Assembly (NCBI RefSeq): GCF_003319185.1
Contig: NZ_QOHJ01000005.1
Coordinates: 124,001 to 188,000, forward strand
DNA: 64,000 nucleotides
Origin: Blastococcus sp. TF02A-30
GTDB lineage: Bacteria; Actinomycetota; Actinomycetes; Mycobacteriales; Geodermatophilaceae
Direction of reading: 5' to 3'
The translations under genes were made by a program, and so were the position numbers. Of the stretch, positions 47,367 to 55,723 are shown piece after piece. Positions within the stretch are counted from its first letter, which is position 1. The number at the start of each line of letters is the position of its first letter. The notes beneath the pieces are model-generated. The model saw only the letters and a program-made list of their open reading frames with translations. It was not told where the DNA came from and ran no database searches.

Positions 47367-47895
47367 GGTCGAGCGTTCCGGCCGGATCCGCGTCGGCCAC
47401 GTCCCCCGCCCCCAGCCGCACCCGCTTGAGGACGTCGAAGAGCAGGTGCTGGTCGGCCTCGGGCAGGTCGCCCAGGCCGAACTCCAGCTCGGTGAGCGCC
47501 GCCGTCGCCGTCGTGACCACCTGCCGGCCGGCGTCGGTGATTGAGGCCAGCACGCCACGGCCATCGGCCGGGTTCGGGCGCCGGTCGACGTAGCCGGCGG
47601 CGACCAGCCGGTCGATGGCGTTGGTGACGCTGGTCGGGTGCACCATCAGCCGGCTGCCGATCACCTTCAGCGGGAGCTCACCGGTGCGGCTGAAGGTGAG
47701 CAGCACCAGCACCTCGTACCGGGCGAAGGTGAGCCGGTGCGGCTTGAGCACCTCGTCGAAGCGGGCCAGCAGGATCTGCTGGACGCGGAAGACGCTGGTC
47801 GCGGCACGCATCGCCGCGGCCGGGCCGAAGCGCTGCTCCCACGTCTCCCCCGCGCGCTCGATCGGGTCGAACGGCAGCCCCAGCGGTCGGACCAT
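47359..47895 (-). CDS. MarR-family transcriptional regulator
   Basis: 178 residues from ATG 47895. A winged helix is visible: FDEVLKPHRLTFARYEVLVLLTFS, then LPLKVIGSRLMVHPTSVTNAIDRLVAAGYVDRRPNPADGRGVLASIT, the usual MarR recognition helix and wing. The stop lies 22 bases before the mutase start, inside a palindrome. It probably controls the mutase, possibly in response to an acyl-CoA or related ligand (inference). Start support: minus-strand TAGCGT 7 bases upstream. Confidence 0.88.
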   Translation of the reverse strand: MVRPLGLPFDPIERAGETWEQRFGPAAAMRAATSVFRVQQILLARFDEVLKPHRLTFARYEVLVLLTFSRTGELPLKVIGSRLMVHPTSVTNAIDRLVAAGYVDRRPNPADGRGVLASITDAGRQVVTTATAALTELEFGLGDLPEADQHLLFDVLKRVRLGAGDVADADPAGTLDRG

Positions 47896-47902
47896 GCGCC
47901 CG

Positions 47903-47908
47903 ACGCTA
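47903..47908 (-). promoter_or_regulatory. -10 element of a leaderless promoter (marR)
   Basis: Minus-strand TAGCGT with a 7-base gap to the ATG at 47895 and no ribosome-binding site. Confidence 0.5.
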
Positions 47909-48044
47909 CCGGCGCCGCCCTCCGCCACCGAGACATGCGCGGGGCCGGTGTCCCGCACGAGTGATGGCGGCCTCGCGCGCATCTCGCCCCCGCGCCTGTG
48001 GACGCCGCCGGCGCCACCGCCGCGGGGTGGGCCACAGTGCCCCG

Positions 48045-48938
48045 GTGCCGCCGGCCCCACACCGCCCCCACCAGCTGTCCGGCGCCCTCTTCCGGGGTTC
48101 GGCGGTCATCGAGGACGGCCTGCTCACCCGGCACCAGCTGCAGAGCAGCGCATGGCGCCGGCTGTTCCCGGACGTCTACGCGGACGCCCGGCTCCCGGTC
48201 ACGCACGCGCTCCGAGCCCGGGCCGCCCTGCGGCACCTCCACCCAGGAGCGGTCGCTGCGGGGCGTACGGCCGCCGTGCTCTGGGGCATCGACCTCGCCG
48301 GCCCGCAGGACGACGTCGAGGTGGTGCTGCCCGCCGGGTCACGCGCTCGCCCCGTGCCAGGGCTGCGGATCACCCGCCGCCACCTCCACCGGGACGACGT
48401 CGTCAGCCGGCAGGGCCTGCGCACGACGAGCGCCGTCCGCACCGCCGTGGACCTCGCGCGCACCCGACCGCTGCAGGAGGCTGTGATCGCGGTCGACCGG
48501 TTCCTCCTCCCGGGGACCGCACTCATCACGGACGTCCGCTCGGCCGCCGCCGCTCTGACGGGACGAGACTGCCGGTACGTGCGGGAGGTCGTGGGGCGGG
48601 CGGACGGACTCGCCGGGTCCCCGCAGGAAACCCGGCTCCGCCTGCTGGTGCACAGCTCGGGACTCCCTGCACCCGTGGCGCAGCACCCGATCCGCCGGAA
48701 CGGCCGCTTCGTGGCTCGGGTGGACTTCGCATGGCCAGAGCTGCGCGTGGCCCTGGAGTACGACGGCGCGTGGCACGGGGAACCCGGTCAGTTCGCCCGG
48801 GACCGAGAACGCCTGAACCGGCTGACGGCCGCCGGGTGGGTTGTGGTCTTCGTGACGGCACGGGATCTCCGGGATCCCGAGCGGCTCATCACGCGTCTGG
48901 CCGAGGTGCTCGCCTCGAGATCTGCACTGCACCGGTGA
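48045..48938 (+). CDS. DUF559/AbiEi-like protein with PD-(D/E)XK-type C-terminus
   Basis: 297 residues from GTG 48045, which has CACAGT 6 bases upstream. The N-terminus resembles the winged-helix AbiEi-type antitoxin region (IEDGLLTRHQLQSSAWRRLFPDVYAD). The C-terminal domain FVARVDFAWPELRVALEYDGAWHG followed by RDRERLNRLTAAGWVVVFVTARDL matches the Vsr-like DUF559 nuclease fold (Asp...Glu-x-Asp). Such genes are common single genes in actinobacteria and usually lack a toxin partner; none is seen here. Biological role unknown. Confidence 0.78.
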   Translation: MPPAPHRPHQLSGALFRGSAVIEDGLLTRHQLQSSAWRRLFPDVYADARLPVTHALRARAALRHLHPGAVAAGRTAAVLWGIDLAGPQDDVEVVLPAGSRARPVPGLRITRRHLHRDDVVSRQGLRTTSAVRTAVDLARTRPLQEAVIAVDRFLLPGTALITDVRSAAAALTGRDCRYVREVVGRADGLAGSPQETRLRLLVHSSGLPAPVAQHPIRRNGRFVARVDFAWPELRVALEYDGAWHGEPGQFARDRERLNRLTAAGWVVVFVTARDLRDPERLITRLAEVLASRSALHR

Positions 48939-48973
48939 CCGGCCCGTCGGTCAGCGGCGCAGTGCACATCTCG
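48916..48973 (+). terminator. Long hairpin spanning the 3' end of the DUF559 gene
   Basis: 15-base arms at 48916-48930 and 48959-48973 match at 14 positions; an inner TGACC/GGTCA pair strengthens the fold. The stop codon lies inside the loop, so terminator and coding sequence overlap. Confidence 0.55.
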
Positions 48974-49296
48974 GCGTCGGGCGACGAGAGTGACGCGGCT
49001 CACATCGCTGCCGGTATTCCCAGTGCCGGCGCGACATGTCGCCTCGTCGACTCCTCGACCTGTCGACTCTCCTGTTGAGGGCGCCCCGGGGCCTTCCTAG
49101 CCTGGAACGGCCGACCGGGTGGTCGTCGCCCGACGAGGGTGGCCCCGGATCGGTACCGCCGCAGCCGCCGGAGCGGTGCGCCCCCGAGAGGGCCCGCCCG
49201 GCTCGCGAGCCGCCCGCACGCACACCCAGCCCCCGCGCCGAGGTGTGCCGCGCCGTGCCCGCGCCGCGGCGGGCGAACGGAAGGAGAGCCGCCTCC
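48974..49296. other. Non-coding stretch upstream of the NlpC/P60 gene
   Basis: No convincing gene. The last 150 bases are very G+C-rich with several short inverted repeats and may be a structured 5' leader. I looked for the conserved cores of the c-di-AMP (ydaO) riboswitch, often found before such genes in actinobacteria, and did not find them. Confidence 0.4.
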
Positions 49297-49803
49297 ATGG
49301 CGACCACTCGCCCGCACAGCCTCCACCGCCGCACGGCCGCCGGCCTGCTCACCGGCGCCGCGGCCACCCTGGCCTTCACCCTCACCCCCGGCGCCGTCGG
49401 CACCGCCGCGGCCGCGGAGCCCACGCCCGCCGCCACCACGCAGGCCGCCCCCACCCCGGCGTCGCAGGCCGCCGTCGACGCCGCCCGTTCGCAGGTCGGC
49501 AAGGCCTACGCCTACGGGGGCAACGGCCCCGACGCCTACGACTGCTCGGGGCTGACCAGCTACGCCTACCGCTCCGCCGGCATCGAGCTGCCGCGGCGCA
49601 GCGCCGACCAGGCGACGGTCGGCACCCCCGTGGCTCGGGCCGACCTGCAGCCCGGGGACCTGGTCTTCTACTACGAGCCGATCAGCCACGTGGGCATCTA
49701 CGTCGGCGACGGCCAGATCGTGCACGCCGGCACCGAGTCCACCGGCGTCGAGTACACGACCGTGGACATGGCCGGTTACAACACCGCCCGCCGCATCGCC
49801 TAG
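49297..49803 (+). CDS. Secreted NlpC/P60 cell-wall hydrolase
   Basis: 168 residues from ATG 49297, with AAGGAGAG about 8 bases upstream. An arginine-rich signal peptide and Ala-rich cleavage region (GTAAAAEP) lead to a short Pro/Ala linker. The catalytic domain has Cys in DAYDCSGLTSYAYRSAG, His in ISHVGIYVGDG and the third polar residue in IVHAGTES. It should cut peptidoglycan peptide stems. Small single-domain form without SH3 or coiled coil. Convergent with the FAD oxidoreductase gene. Confidence 0.93.
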   Translation: MATTRPHSLHRRTAAGLLTGAAATLAFTLTPGAVGTAAAAEPTPAATTQAAPTPASQAAVDAARSQVGKAYAYGGNGPDAYDCSGLTSYAYRSAGIELPRRSADQATVGTPVARADLQPGDLVFYYEPISHVGIYVGDGQIVHAGTESTGVEYTTVDMAGYNTARRIA

Positions 49804-49810
49804 GACGGCG

Positions 49811-49846
49811 CGCTGCGCCCGGCTCAGCCCAGGGCCGGGCGCAGCG
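49811..49846. terminator. Bidirectional hairpin between convergent genes
   Basis: Perfect 13-bp arms CGCTGCGCCCGGC (49811-49823) and 49834-49846, 10-base loop. It starts 7 bases after the NlpC/P60 stop and overlaps the last codons of the opposing FAD gene, so it can serve both. Confidence 0.7.
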
Positions 49847-51302
49847 GCGGGATCTCCCGCACGCCGAAGACGTCGCGCAGCGCGGTCCGCGCGGCCAGGT
49901 CACCGCACATGCCGTGGACGGCCGGACCGGGCGGGGTCGCGGCCGACGCCATGTACACGCCCTCCACCGGCGTCCGGTAGGTGTTCCACCGCGGGACCGG
50001 GCGGGCCAGCATCTGGCGCAGCGTCGCCTGGCCGTTGGAGATGTCGCCGCCGAGGTAGCTCGGGTTCCACTGCTCCATCTGGACGGCGGTCTTCGTGGCC
50101 CGCGCGACGATCGTGTCCTTGAAGCCGGGCGCGAACCGCTCGATCTGGTCCTCGATGGGCCCGGTCATGTCGACGTCGGCACCGTGCGGCACGTGCACGT
50201 AGGCCCAGAAGATGTGCCCGCCCTCGGGTGCCCGCGTCGGGTCGGGCACGGTCGGCTGGACGGCGAGCACGTACGGCCGGTCGGTGATCCGGCCCTCGTT
50301 GGGCGCCCGCTCCCCGGCGATCGTCTCATCGAGGTCACCGGCGACGTGGATGGTCCCGGCGCGGCGCACGTCCGGGTTGGCCCACGGCACCGGCTCCGAG
50401 AGGATCCAGTCGATCTTGAAGACGCCGGCGCCGTGTTCGTAGCGCCGCACCCACCGGCGGTAGCCCTCGTTGAGCCGGTCCCCCGCCATCGCGACGAAGT
50501 CCTCGGGCGCGGTGTCGAGCAGCACGGCCGGCACGCCCTCGAACTCGCGCAGGTCGGTCACCCGGTGGCCGGTGACCACCTCGCCACCCTGCTCCTCGAG
50601 GGCGGTCACCATGGCGTCGGCGAGCTTCTGCGACCCGCCCTCGATCAGCGGCCACCCGACGTGGTGGGACAGCATCGCCAGCAGCATCCCGAGCGCGGAG
50701 GTCAGCGGCTGGGTGAGGTCGAGCATCCCGTGCGCGGCCGCGCCGCCTATGAGCGCCCGGCCCTCCTCGGTGTCGAAGTACCGGTGCGACAGCCAGCGCA
50801 CGTTGGGCAAGCCGGTCAGGGCGAACTTCGTCACCTGGGCGACGCTCTTCGTCGGCAGCGAGCGCAGCCGGCTCGACAGGAAGAAGTCGACGACGTCGGT
50901 GCCGTGCTCGACCAGCGGCCCGAACAGCCGGCGGTAGGCGTCCGCGTCCGCGCCGAGCCCGGCCGCCGTCGCGTCCAGCGAGCGGTGCGACAGGGCGGCC
51001 CGGCCCCCGTCCAGCGGGTGGGCGAAGTTGATGTCGGGGTGGACGAACCGGACACCGCGGCTCTCCGGGTCGAACTCCCGGAAGAACGGCGCCGCGACGG
51101 CCATCGGCTGGACGGTGGAGCAGACGTCGTGGTGGAACCCGGGGCGGATCAGCTCCTCGGTGCGCATGCCGCCACCCGGGCGCTCCCCGGCGTCCACCAC
51201 CTGCACCCGGAGGCCGGCGGCGGACAGCCGCAGCGCCGCGGCGAGGCCGTTGGGACCCGCACCGACGACGACGGCATCCGGTCGACCGGCGGGTGCGCTC
51301 AC
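49824..51302 (-). CDS. FAD-dependent oxidoreductase, phytoene-desaturase-like
   Basis: 492 residues from GTG 51302, with GAGGA 9-10 bases upstream. The dinucleotide-binding motif VVVGAGPNGLAAALRLSAAG is followed by ERPGGGMRTEELIRPGFHHD, as in the CrtI/PDS family. The C-terminal GVYMASAATPPGPAVHGMCGDLAARTAL is the usual FAD-binding end. Relatives are often annotated NAD(P)/FAD oxidoreductase or carotenoid desaturase; no other carotenoid gene is nearby, so the substrate is open. Confidence 0.87.
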   Translation of the reverse strand: MSAPAGRPDAVVVGAGPNGLAAALRLSAAGLRVQVVDAGERPGGGMRTEELIRPGFHHDVCSTVQPMAVAAPFFREFDPESRGVRFVHPDINFAHPLDGGRAALSHRSLDATAAGLGADADAYRRLFGPLVEHGTDVVDFFLSSRLRSLPTKSVAQVTKFALTGLPNVRWLSHRYFDTEEGRALIGGAAAHGMLDLTQPLTSALGMLLAMLSHHVGWPLIEGGSQKLADAMVTALEEQGGEVVTGHRVTDLREFEGVPAVLLDTAPEDFVAMAGDRLNEGYRRWVRRYEHGAGVFKIDWILSEPVPWANPDVRRAGTIHVAGDLDETIAGERAPNEGRITDRPYVLAVQPTVPDPTRAPEGGHIFWAYVHVPHGADVDMTGPIEDQIERFAPGFKDTIVARATKTAVQMEQWNPSYLGGDISNGQATLRQMLARPVPRWNTYRTPVEGVYMASAATPPGPAVHGMCGDLAARTALRDVFGVREIPPLRPALG

Positions 51303-51417
51303 CTGGCGATCCTCACGAGGGCCCGGAGGATCCGCAAGTTCCGGGGCCGGTGAGTCGACGTGGGGCACCTGGGGCGGGTCGTGCGCGCGCCCCTGTCGGA
51401 CCGTGCCGGGCCGGATC

Positions 51418-51423
51418 TAGCCT
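51418..51423 (+). promoter_or_regulatory. -10 element of a leaderless promoter (HTTM gene pair)
   Basis: TAGCCT with a 6-base gap to the GTG at 51430; no ribosome-binding site. Confidence 0.5.
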
Positions 51424-51429
51424 GCGCCC

Positions 51430-51912
51430 GTGCACCAGCTCTCACCTGCGGCCGCGGCGGACGTCGTCCGGCTGACGCCGGCGGCACGCCGCCGGCGGCT
51501 GGCCGGTGTCGCCGTCGTCCTGGCCCTGCTGCTCGCCGGAACGCTCTGGGGCGACGACGACGAGTTCCCGTTCGGCCCGTTCCGCATGTACTCGACGCGC
51601 AACGACCCCAACACCCCCGTGATCTCCACCCGCGCCGTGGGGCTGACCGCCGCGGGTGAGGAGATCAAGCTCTCCGGGGGCCAGGTCGGGCTGCGCCGCG
51701 CGGAGTTCGAGGGGCAGATCCACCGCATACGGGAGCACCCCGAGCTCCTGGGCCTGCTGGCCGACGCCTTCGAGGAGGCGCACCCCTCGGCCCCGGAGCT
51801 GGTGTCGGTGCGCGTGGTGCACCGCCGCCTGGAGCTGGCCGACGGACGGCCGACCGGCGGCTACACCGACCGCGTCGTCGTCCAGCACGACCTGGAGGAC
51901 GGGGACCGATGA
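51430..51912 (+). CDS. Single-pass membrane protein coupled to an HTTM protein
   Basis: 160 residues with one membrane helix (about residues 23-39) and an outward soluble domain that starts EFPFGPFRMYSTRNDPNT, a motif I associate with partners of HTTM-domain membrane proteins. No enzymatic motif is visible. The stop overlaps the next start by ATGA, so the pair is made together. Function unknown. Confidence 0.75.
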   Translation: MHQLSPAAAADVVRLTPAARRRRLAGVAVVLALLLAGTLWGDDDEFPFGPFRMYSTRNDPNTPVISTRAVGLTAAGEEIKLSGGQVGLRRAEFEGQIHRIREHPELLGLLADAFEEAHPSAPELVSVRVVHRRLELADGRPTGGYTDRVVVQHDLEDGDR

Positions 51913-52796
51913 GCACCGCCGCACCGACCGCACCGCCGGGCAGCCGCCGCTGGTGGTTCCAGCCCGTGCCGCTGGCGCGGGTCGCGGTCTTCCGGGTGAT
52001 CGCCTACCTGTTCATCCTGGTCGACGTCTTCCTCACCACGGCCTGGGTCCGCGCGCACGCCGACGTGCCGACCGAGTGGTACCAACCGTTGCTGATCGGC
52101 CGGCTGCTGCACCTCCCGACGCCGACGCACGCAGTGGTGACCGTCGTGATGTGGGCGCTGGTCGTCACCTCGGTCGCCGCGGCCACGGGCCGGGCTCCGC
52201 GGCTGCTGGGCGCGGCCGTGTTCGTGCTCTACGCGGAGTGGATGGTCATCGCGATGAGCTACGGCAAGGTCGACCACGACCGGATCGCCTTCCTCGTCGC
52301 GCTCGCCGTGCTGCCGACCGTGGGCCGGGCCCGCTTCCGCGACCGCCGGTCGTCGGAGGCCGCCGGTTGGGCGATGGCGGCGATCTTCGTCGCCGTCATG
52401 CTCACCTACTTCCTCGCCGCCTGGGCCAAGGTGCGCTTCGGCGGGTGGGACTGGCCGACCGGGTCGACGTTGACCCGCGCGGTGCTGCGCCGCGGCACCG
52501 ACCTGGCCGACTGGACGGTCGACGTCCCGGGCCTGCTGCCGACCGCGCAGTGGGCCATCCTGGTCCTGGAGTTCGCCGCCCCGCTCATGCTGTTCGTGCG
52601 CAGCGACCGGGCGCGGATCGCCCTGGTCGTCTTCCTGCTGGGTTTCCACGTGATGACCTACGCCGGGGTGCAGATCATCTTCCTGCCGCACTGCGTCGCG
52701 GTCCTGTCGATCGCGCCCTGGGAGCGGCTGGTCGAGCGGGTCCGGCGCCGGCCGGTGGTTCAGAGCTGGGCGACGAGCTCGTCGGCAGCCACGTAG
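51909..52796 (+). CDS. HTTM-domain (gamma-carboxylase-like) multi-pass membrane protein
   Basis: 295 residues with 7-8 hydrophobic segments. Features include PVPLARVAVFRVIAYLFILVDVF, a conserved SYGKVDHDRIAFLVALAVLP stretch and LTYFLAAWAKVRFGGWDW, consistent with the HTTM domain of vitamin K-dependent gamma-carboxylase relatives. Bacterial roles are mostly unknown. Its last 37 bases overlap the tail of the convergent meaB gene. Confidence 0.8.
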   Translation: MSTAAPTAPPGSRRWWFQPVPLARVAVFRVIAYLFILVDVFLTTAWVRAHADVPTEWYQPLLIGRLLHLPTPTHAVVTVVMWALVVTSVAAATGRAPRLLGAAVFVLYAEWMVIAMSYGKVDHDRIAFLVALAVLPTVGRARFRDRRSSEAAGWAMAAIFVAVMLTYFLAAWAKVRFGGWDWPTGSTLTRAVLRRGTDLADWTVDVPGLLPTAQWAILVLEFAAPLMLFVRSDRARIALVVFLLGFHVMTYAGVQIIFLPHCVAVLSIAPWERLVERVRRRPVVQSWATSSSAAT

Positions 52797-53785
52797 GGGT
52801 CGGTCTCGCCCGCCACCACCCGCTCGGCCAGGGTCGCGAGCGCGGCGGAGCCGTGCACGTCACCCAGCCGGGCGCGCAGCGCAGCCAGGGCGATCGCCTC
52901 GATCTCGCGGGCCGCCCGCTCGGTGCGACGGCGGTGCCCCTCGCCCGAGGACTCCAGCCACTGCCGGTGCTCCTCGACCTTCGCCAGCACCTCGTCGATC
53001 CCGTTGTCGGTGTCGCGCGCCGCCACGGTGCGGCAGATCGGCGGCCGCCAGGAGCCGGCCTCGGAGTGCCGGCCGCCGAGCGACTGCATGTACCGCAGGT
53101 CGCGGACGGTCTGGTCGGCGCCGTCGCGGTCGGCCTTGTTGACGACGAAGACGTCGGCCACCTCGAGGATCCCGGCCTTGGCCGCCTGGATGCCGTCACC
53201 CATGCCCGGGGCGACGAGCACCAGCGTGGTGTCGGCCAGCGAGGCGATCTCCAGCTCGGACTGCCCGACGCCCACGGTCTCGATGAGCACGACGTCGCAG
53301 CCGGCGGCGTCGAGCACGCGCAGCGCCTGGGGCGTGGCCCAGGACAGCCCGCCCAGGTGCCCGCGCGAGGCCATCGACCGGATGTAGACCCCGCCGTCGC
53401 CGGCGTGGTCCTGCATCCGCACCCGGTCGCCGAGCAGCGCGCCGCCGGAGAACGGCGACGACGGGTCGACCGCGAGGACGCCGACGCGCTTGCCGGCCGC
53501 CCGCAGCGCCCGCACGAGCGCCGTCGTCGTCGTCGACTTGCCGACGCCCGGGGACCCGGTGAGCCCGAGCACCTGCGCGTTGCCGGTGTGCGGCGCCAGA
53601 GCGGCCGCCACCTCGCGCAGGGCGGGGCTGGCGTCCTCCACGAGCGAGATCAGCCGGGCCACCGAGCGGGCGTCGCCCTCCCGGGCGCCGGCGACCAGCG
53701 CGGGGACGTCGACAGCGCGCCGGCCCCGGCGCCCGCGGGGGGCTTCCGGGGCCGGCGCCTGGACGGCGGTGCCGTCCGACGTCAC
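52760..53785 (-). CDS. meaB: MeaB-type GTPase, acyl-CoA mutase chaperone
   Basis: 341-residue G3E-type GTPase that protects and reloads B12-dependent acyl-CoA mutases. Walker [12 protein letters not shown], the switch region [29 protein letters not shown] and the specificity motif NKADRDGAD are intact. GTG 53785 overlaps the thiolase stop by 4 bases. It should serve the mutase encoded at 45657-47336. Its 3' end overlaps the HTTM gene. Confidence 0.95.
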   Translation of the reverse strand: MTSDGTAVQAPAPEAPRGRRGRRAVDVPALVAGAREGDARSVARLISLVEDASPALREVAAALAPHTGNAQVLGLTGSPGVGKSTTTTALVRALRAAGKRVGVLAVDPSSPFSGGALLGDRVRMQDHAGDGGVYIRSMASRGHLGGLSWATPQALRVLDAAGCDVVLIETVGVGQSELEIASLADTTLVLVAPGMGDGIQAAKAGILEVADVFVVNKADRDGADQTVRDLRYMQSLGGRHSEAGSWRPPICRTVAARDTDNGIDEVLAKVEEHRQWLESSGEGHRRRTERAAREIEAIALAALRARLGDVHGSAALATLAERVVAGETDPYVAADELVAQL

Positions 53786-54972
53786 GCCTGGGCGGGGACG
53801 TGCAGGATCAGCGCGTCGCCCTGGCCACCGCCACCGCACAGCGCGGCGGCGCCGACACCGCCACCGCGGCGGCGCAGCTCCAGCGCCACGTCGAGCACGA
53901 CGCGGGCACCGCTCATGCCGACCGGGTGGCCCAGGGCGATGGCGCCGCCGTTCGGGTTCACCTTCTCCGGGTCGATGCCGAGCTCGCGGGTGGAGACGAT
54001 GGCCACCGCGGCGAAGGCCTCGTTCAGCTCGACCAGGTCGAGGTCCTTCGGGTCGATGCCCTCGCGCTCGCAGGCCTTCTGGATGGCCCGGGACGGCTGG
54101 GACTGCAGGGTCGCGTCCGGGCCGGCGACGACGCCGTGCGCGCCGATCTCGGCGATCGGGGTGATGCCCAGCTCAGCGGCCTTCTCCGCGCTCATGACGA
54201 CGACCGCGCAGGCGCCGTCCGAGATCTGCGAGGCGGTGCCGGCGGTGATCGTGCCGTCCTTGGCGAAGGCCGGCTTCAGCTTGGCCAGGCTCTCGGCCGT
54301 GGTGTCGGGCCGGATCCCCTCGTCCTCGGTGAACTCGATCGGGTCGCCCTTGCGCTGCGGGATGAGGACCGGCGCGATGGCCTCGGCGAAGATGCCGTCC
54401 TTGTGCGCCCGCGCCGCCTTCTGGTGGCTGCCCGCGGCGAACTCGTCCTGCTCCTCGCGGGTCAGGTCGTAGCGGCTGTTGGCCTGCTCGGTCAGCACGC
54501 CCATCGCGACCTGGTCGAAGGTGTCGGAGAGCCCGTCGTGGGCCATCGCGTCGACGAGCTTGGTGTCGCCGTACTTGGTGCCGGTGCGCGAGTTCGCCAG
54601 CAGGTGCGGCGCCTGGGTCATCGACTCCATGCCCCCGGCGACGACGACGTCGTACTCGCCGGCGCGGATGAGCTGGTCGGCCAGGGCGATCGCGTTGAGG
54701 CCGGAGAGGCACACCTTGTTGATGGTCAGCGAGGGCACGGACATGGGGATGCCCGCGGCGACCGCGGCCGGGCGAGCCGGGTTCTGGCCGGCTCCGGCCT
54801 GGATGACCTGACCCATGATCACGTAGTCGACCTGGTCACCGGAGATGCCGGCCCGCTCGAGCGCGGCCTTGATGGCGACGCCGCCGAGGTCGGCCGCCGA
54901 GAAGTCCTTGAGGGAGCCGAGGAGCCGGCCCATCGGGGTGCGGGCGCCGCTGACGATGACGGAGCGGGACAT
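53782..54972 (-). CDS. Acetyl-CoA C-acetyltransferase (thiolase)
   Basis: 396 residues from ATG 54972, with GGAGG 5 bases upstream. The nucleophilic Cys is in [16 protein letters not shown]; the acid/base residues are in NEAFAAVA and [11 protein letters not shown]. The active-site loop at the end has [14 protein letters not shown], completing the second Cys. Predicted to make or cleave acetoacetyl-CoA. It is the first gene of the thiolase-meaB pair and is divergent from mce; the order matches the mycobacterial fadA4-mce neighbourhood. Confidence 0.95.
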   Translation of the reverse strand: MSRSVIVSGARTPMGRLLGSLKDFSAADLGGVAIKAALERAGISGDQVDYVIMGQVIQAGAGQNPARPAAVAAGIPMSVPSLTINKVCLSGLNAIALADQLIRAGEYDVVVAGGMESMTQAPHLLANSRTGTKYGDTKLVDAMAHDGLSDTFDQVAMGVLTEQANSRYDLTREEQDEFAAGSHQKAARAHKDGIFAEAIAPVLIPQRKGDPIEFTEDEGIRPDTTAESLAKLKPAFAKDGTITAGTASQISDGACAVVVMSAEKAAELGITPIAEIGAHGVVAGPDATLQSQPSRAIQKACEREGIDPKDLDLVELNEAFAAVAIVSTRELGIDPEKVNPNGGAIALGHPVGMSGARVVLDVALELRRRGGGVGAAALCGGGGQGDALILHVPAQA

Positions 54973-55182
54973 GCTGCCTCCAGTGCCGGGCCGCCGTCGT
55001 TGGCGGGCCCCGTTGTCGGGTCGCACCGCGGCGGGGAACCGGCGCGGCGTCGGGCCTTCCCGGAAGGATAAATCCGCGCCCCGACGTGCGGCAGGGCCAG
55101 ATCTGTGGTCGCGGTCACGCCCGACGGGTGAAGACCGCCACTCCGGCTGTCGTCATGGACGTCTGTTCGGCACCATGCCCTC

Positions 55183-55647
55183 GTGACCACCACCGACGCC
55201 GATCACACCGCCGCCGGCCTGCCCGCGGGCCTGTTCACCACCATCGACCACGTCGGCATCGCCGTCCCGGACCTGGACGAGGCGATCGCCTTCTACGCCG
55301 AGAAGTACGGCGTGCGCTCCGTGCACGAGGAGACCAACGAGGAGCAGGGCGTCCGCGAGGCGATGCTCGCCGTCGGCGACGGCGACACCCGCATCCAGCT
55401 GCTCGCCCCGCTGACGCCGGAGTCGACGATCGCGAAGTTCATCGGCCGCTCCGGTCCGGGCCTGCAGCAGCTGGCCTTCCGCGTCGACGACGTCGAGGCG
55501 GTCAGCGCGACCCTGCGCGAGCGCGGCCTCCGGCTGCTCTACGACACCCCCAAGCGCGGGACGTCGGACAGCCGGGTCAACTTCATCCACCCGAAGGACG
55601 CCGGCGGGGTCCTCGTGGAGCTGGTCCAGCCGGCCGCTGGGCACTGA
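55183..55647 (+). CDS. mce: Methylmalonyl-CoA (ethylmalonyl-CoA) epimerase
   Basis: 154 residues, two VOC halves. Metal-ligand positions: His in TTIDHVGIAVPDL, Gln in DTRIQLLAPL and Glu in GGVLVELVQP; the usual second-half His is replaced by a Gln pair (GLQQLAFRV), a form I associate with actinobacteria. GTG 55183 has only CACCAT 6 bases upstream. It probably epimerises methylmalonyl- and ethylmalonyl-CoA for the mutase, and is followed 76 bases later by ccrA. Confidence 0.92.
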   Translation: MTTTDADHTAAGLPAGLFTTIDHVGIAVPDLDEAIAFYAEKYGVRSVHEETNEEQGVREAMLAVGDGDTRIQLLAPLTPESTIAKFIGRSGPGLQQLAFRVDDVEAVSATLRERGLRLLYDTPKRGTSDSRVNFIHPKDAGGVLVELVQPAAGH

Positions 55648-55723
55648 TCGCTACCCACCAGTAACATCCGGCCGACGCACCGCCGTACCGCCCTACCGAG
55701 CCAAAGAAGACCCGGGAGCACGC

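Noticed and set aside
48974-49296. c-di-AMP (ydaO) riboswitch before the NlpC/P60 gene
   Set aside because: Expected from the gene type, but none of the conserved core segments could be found by eye.
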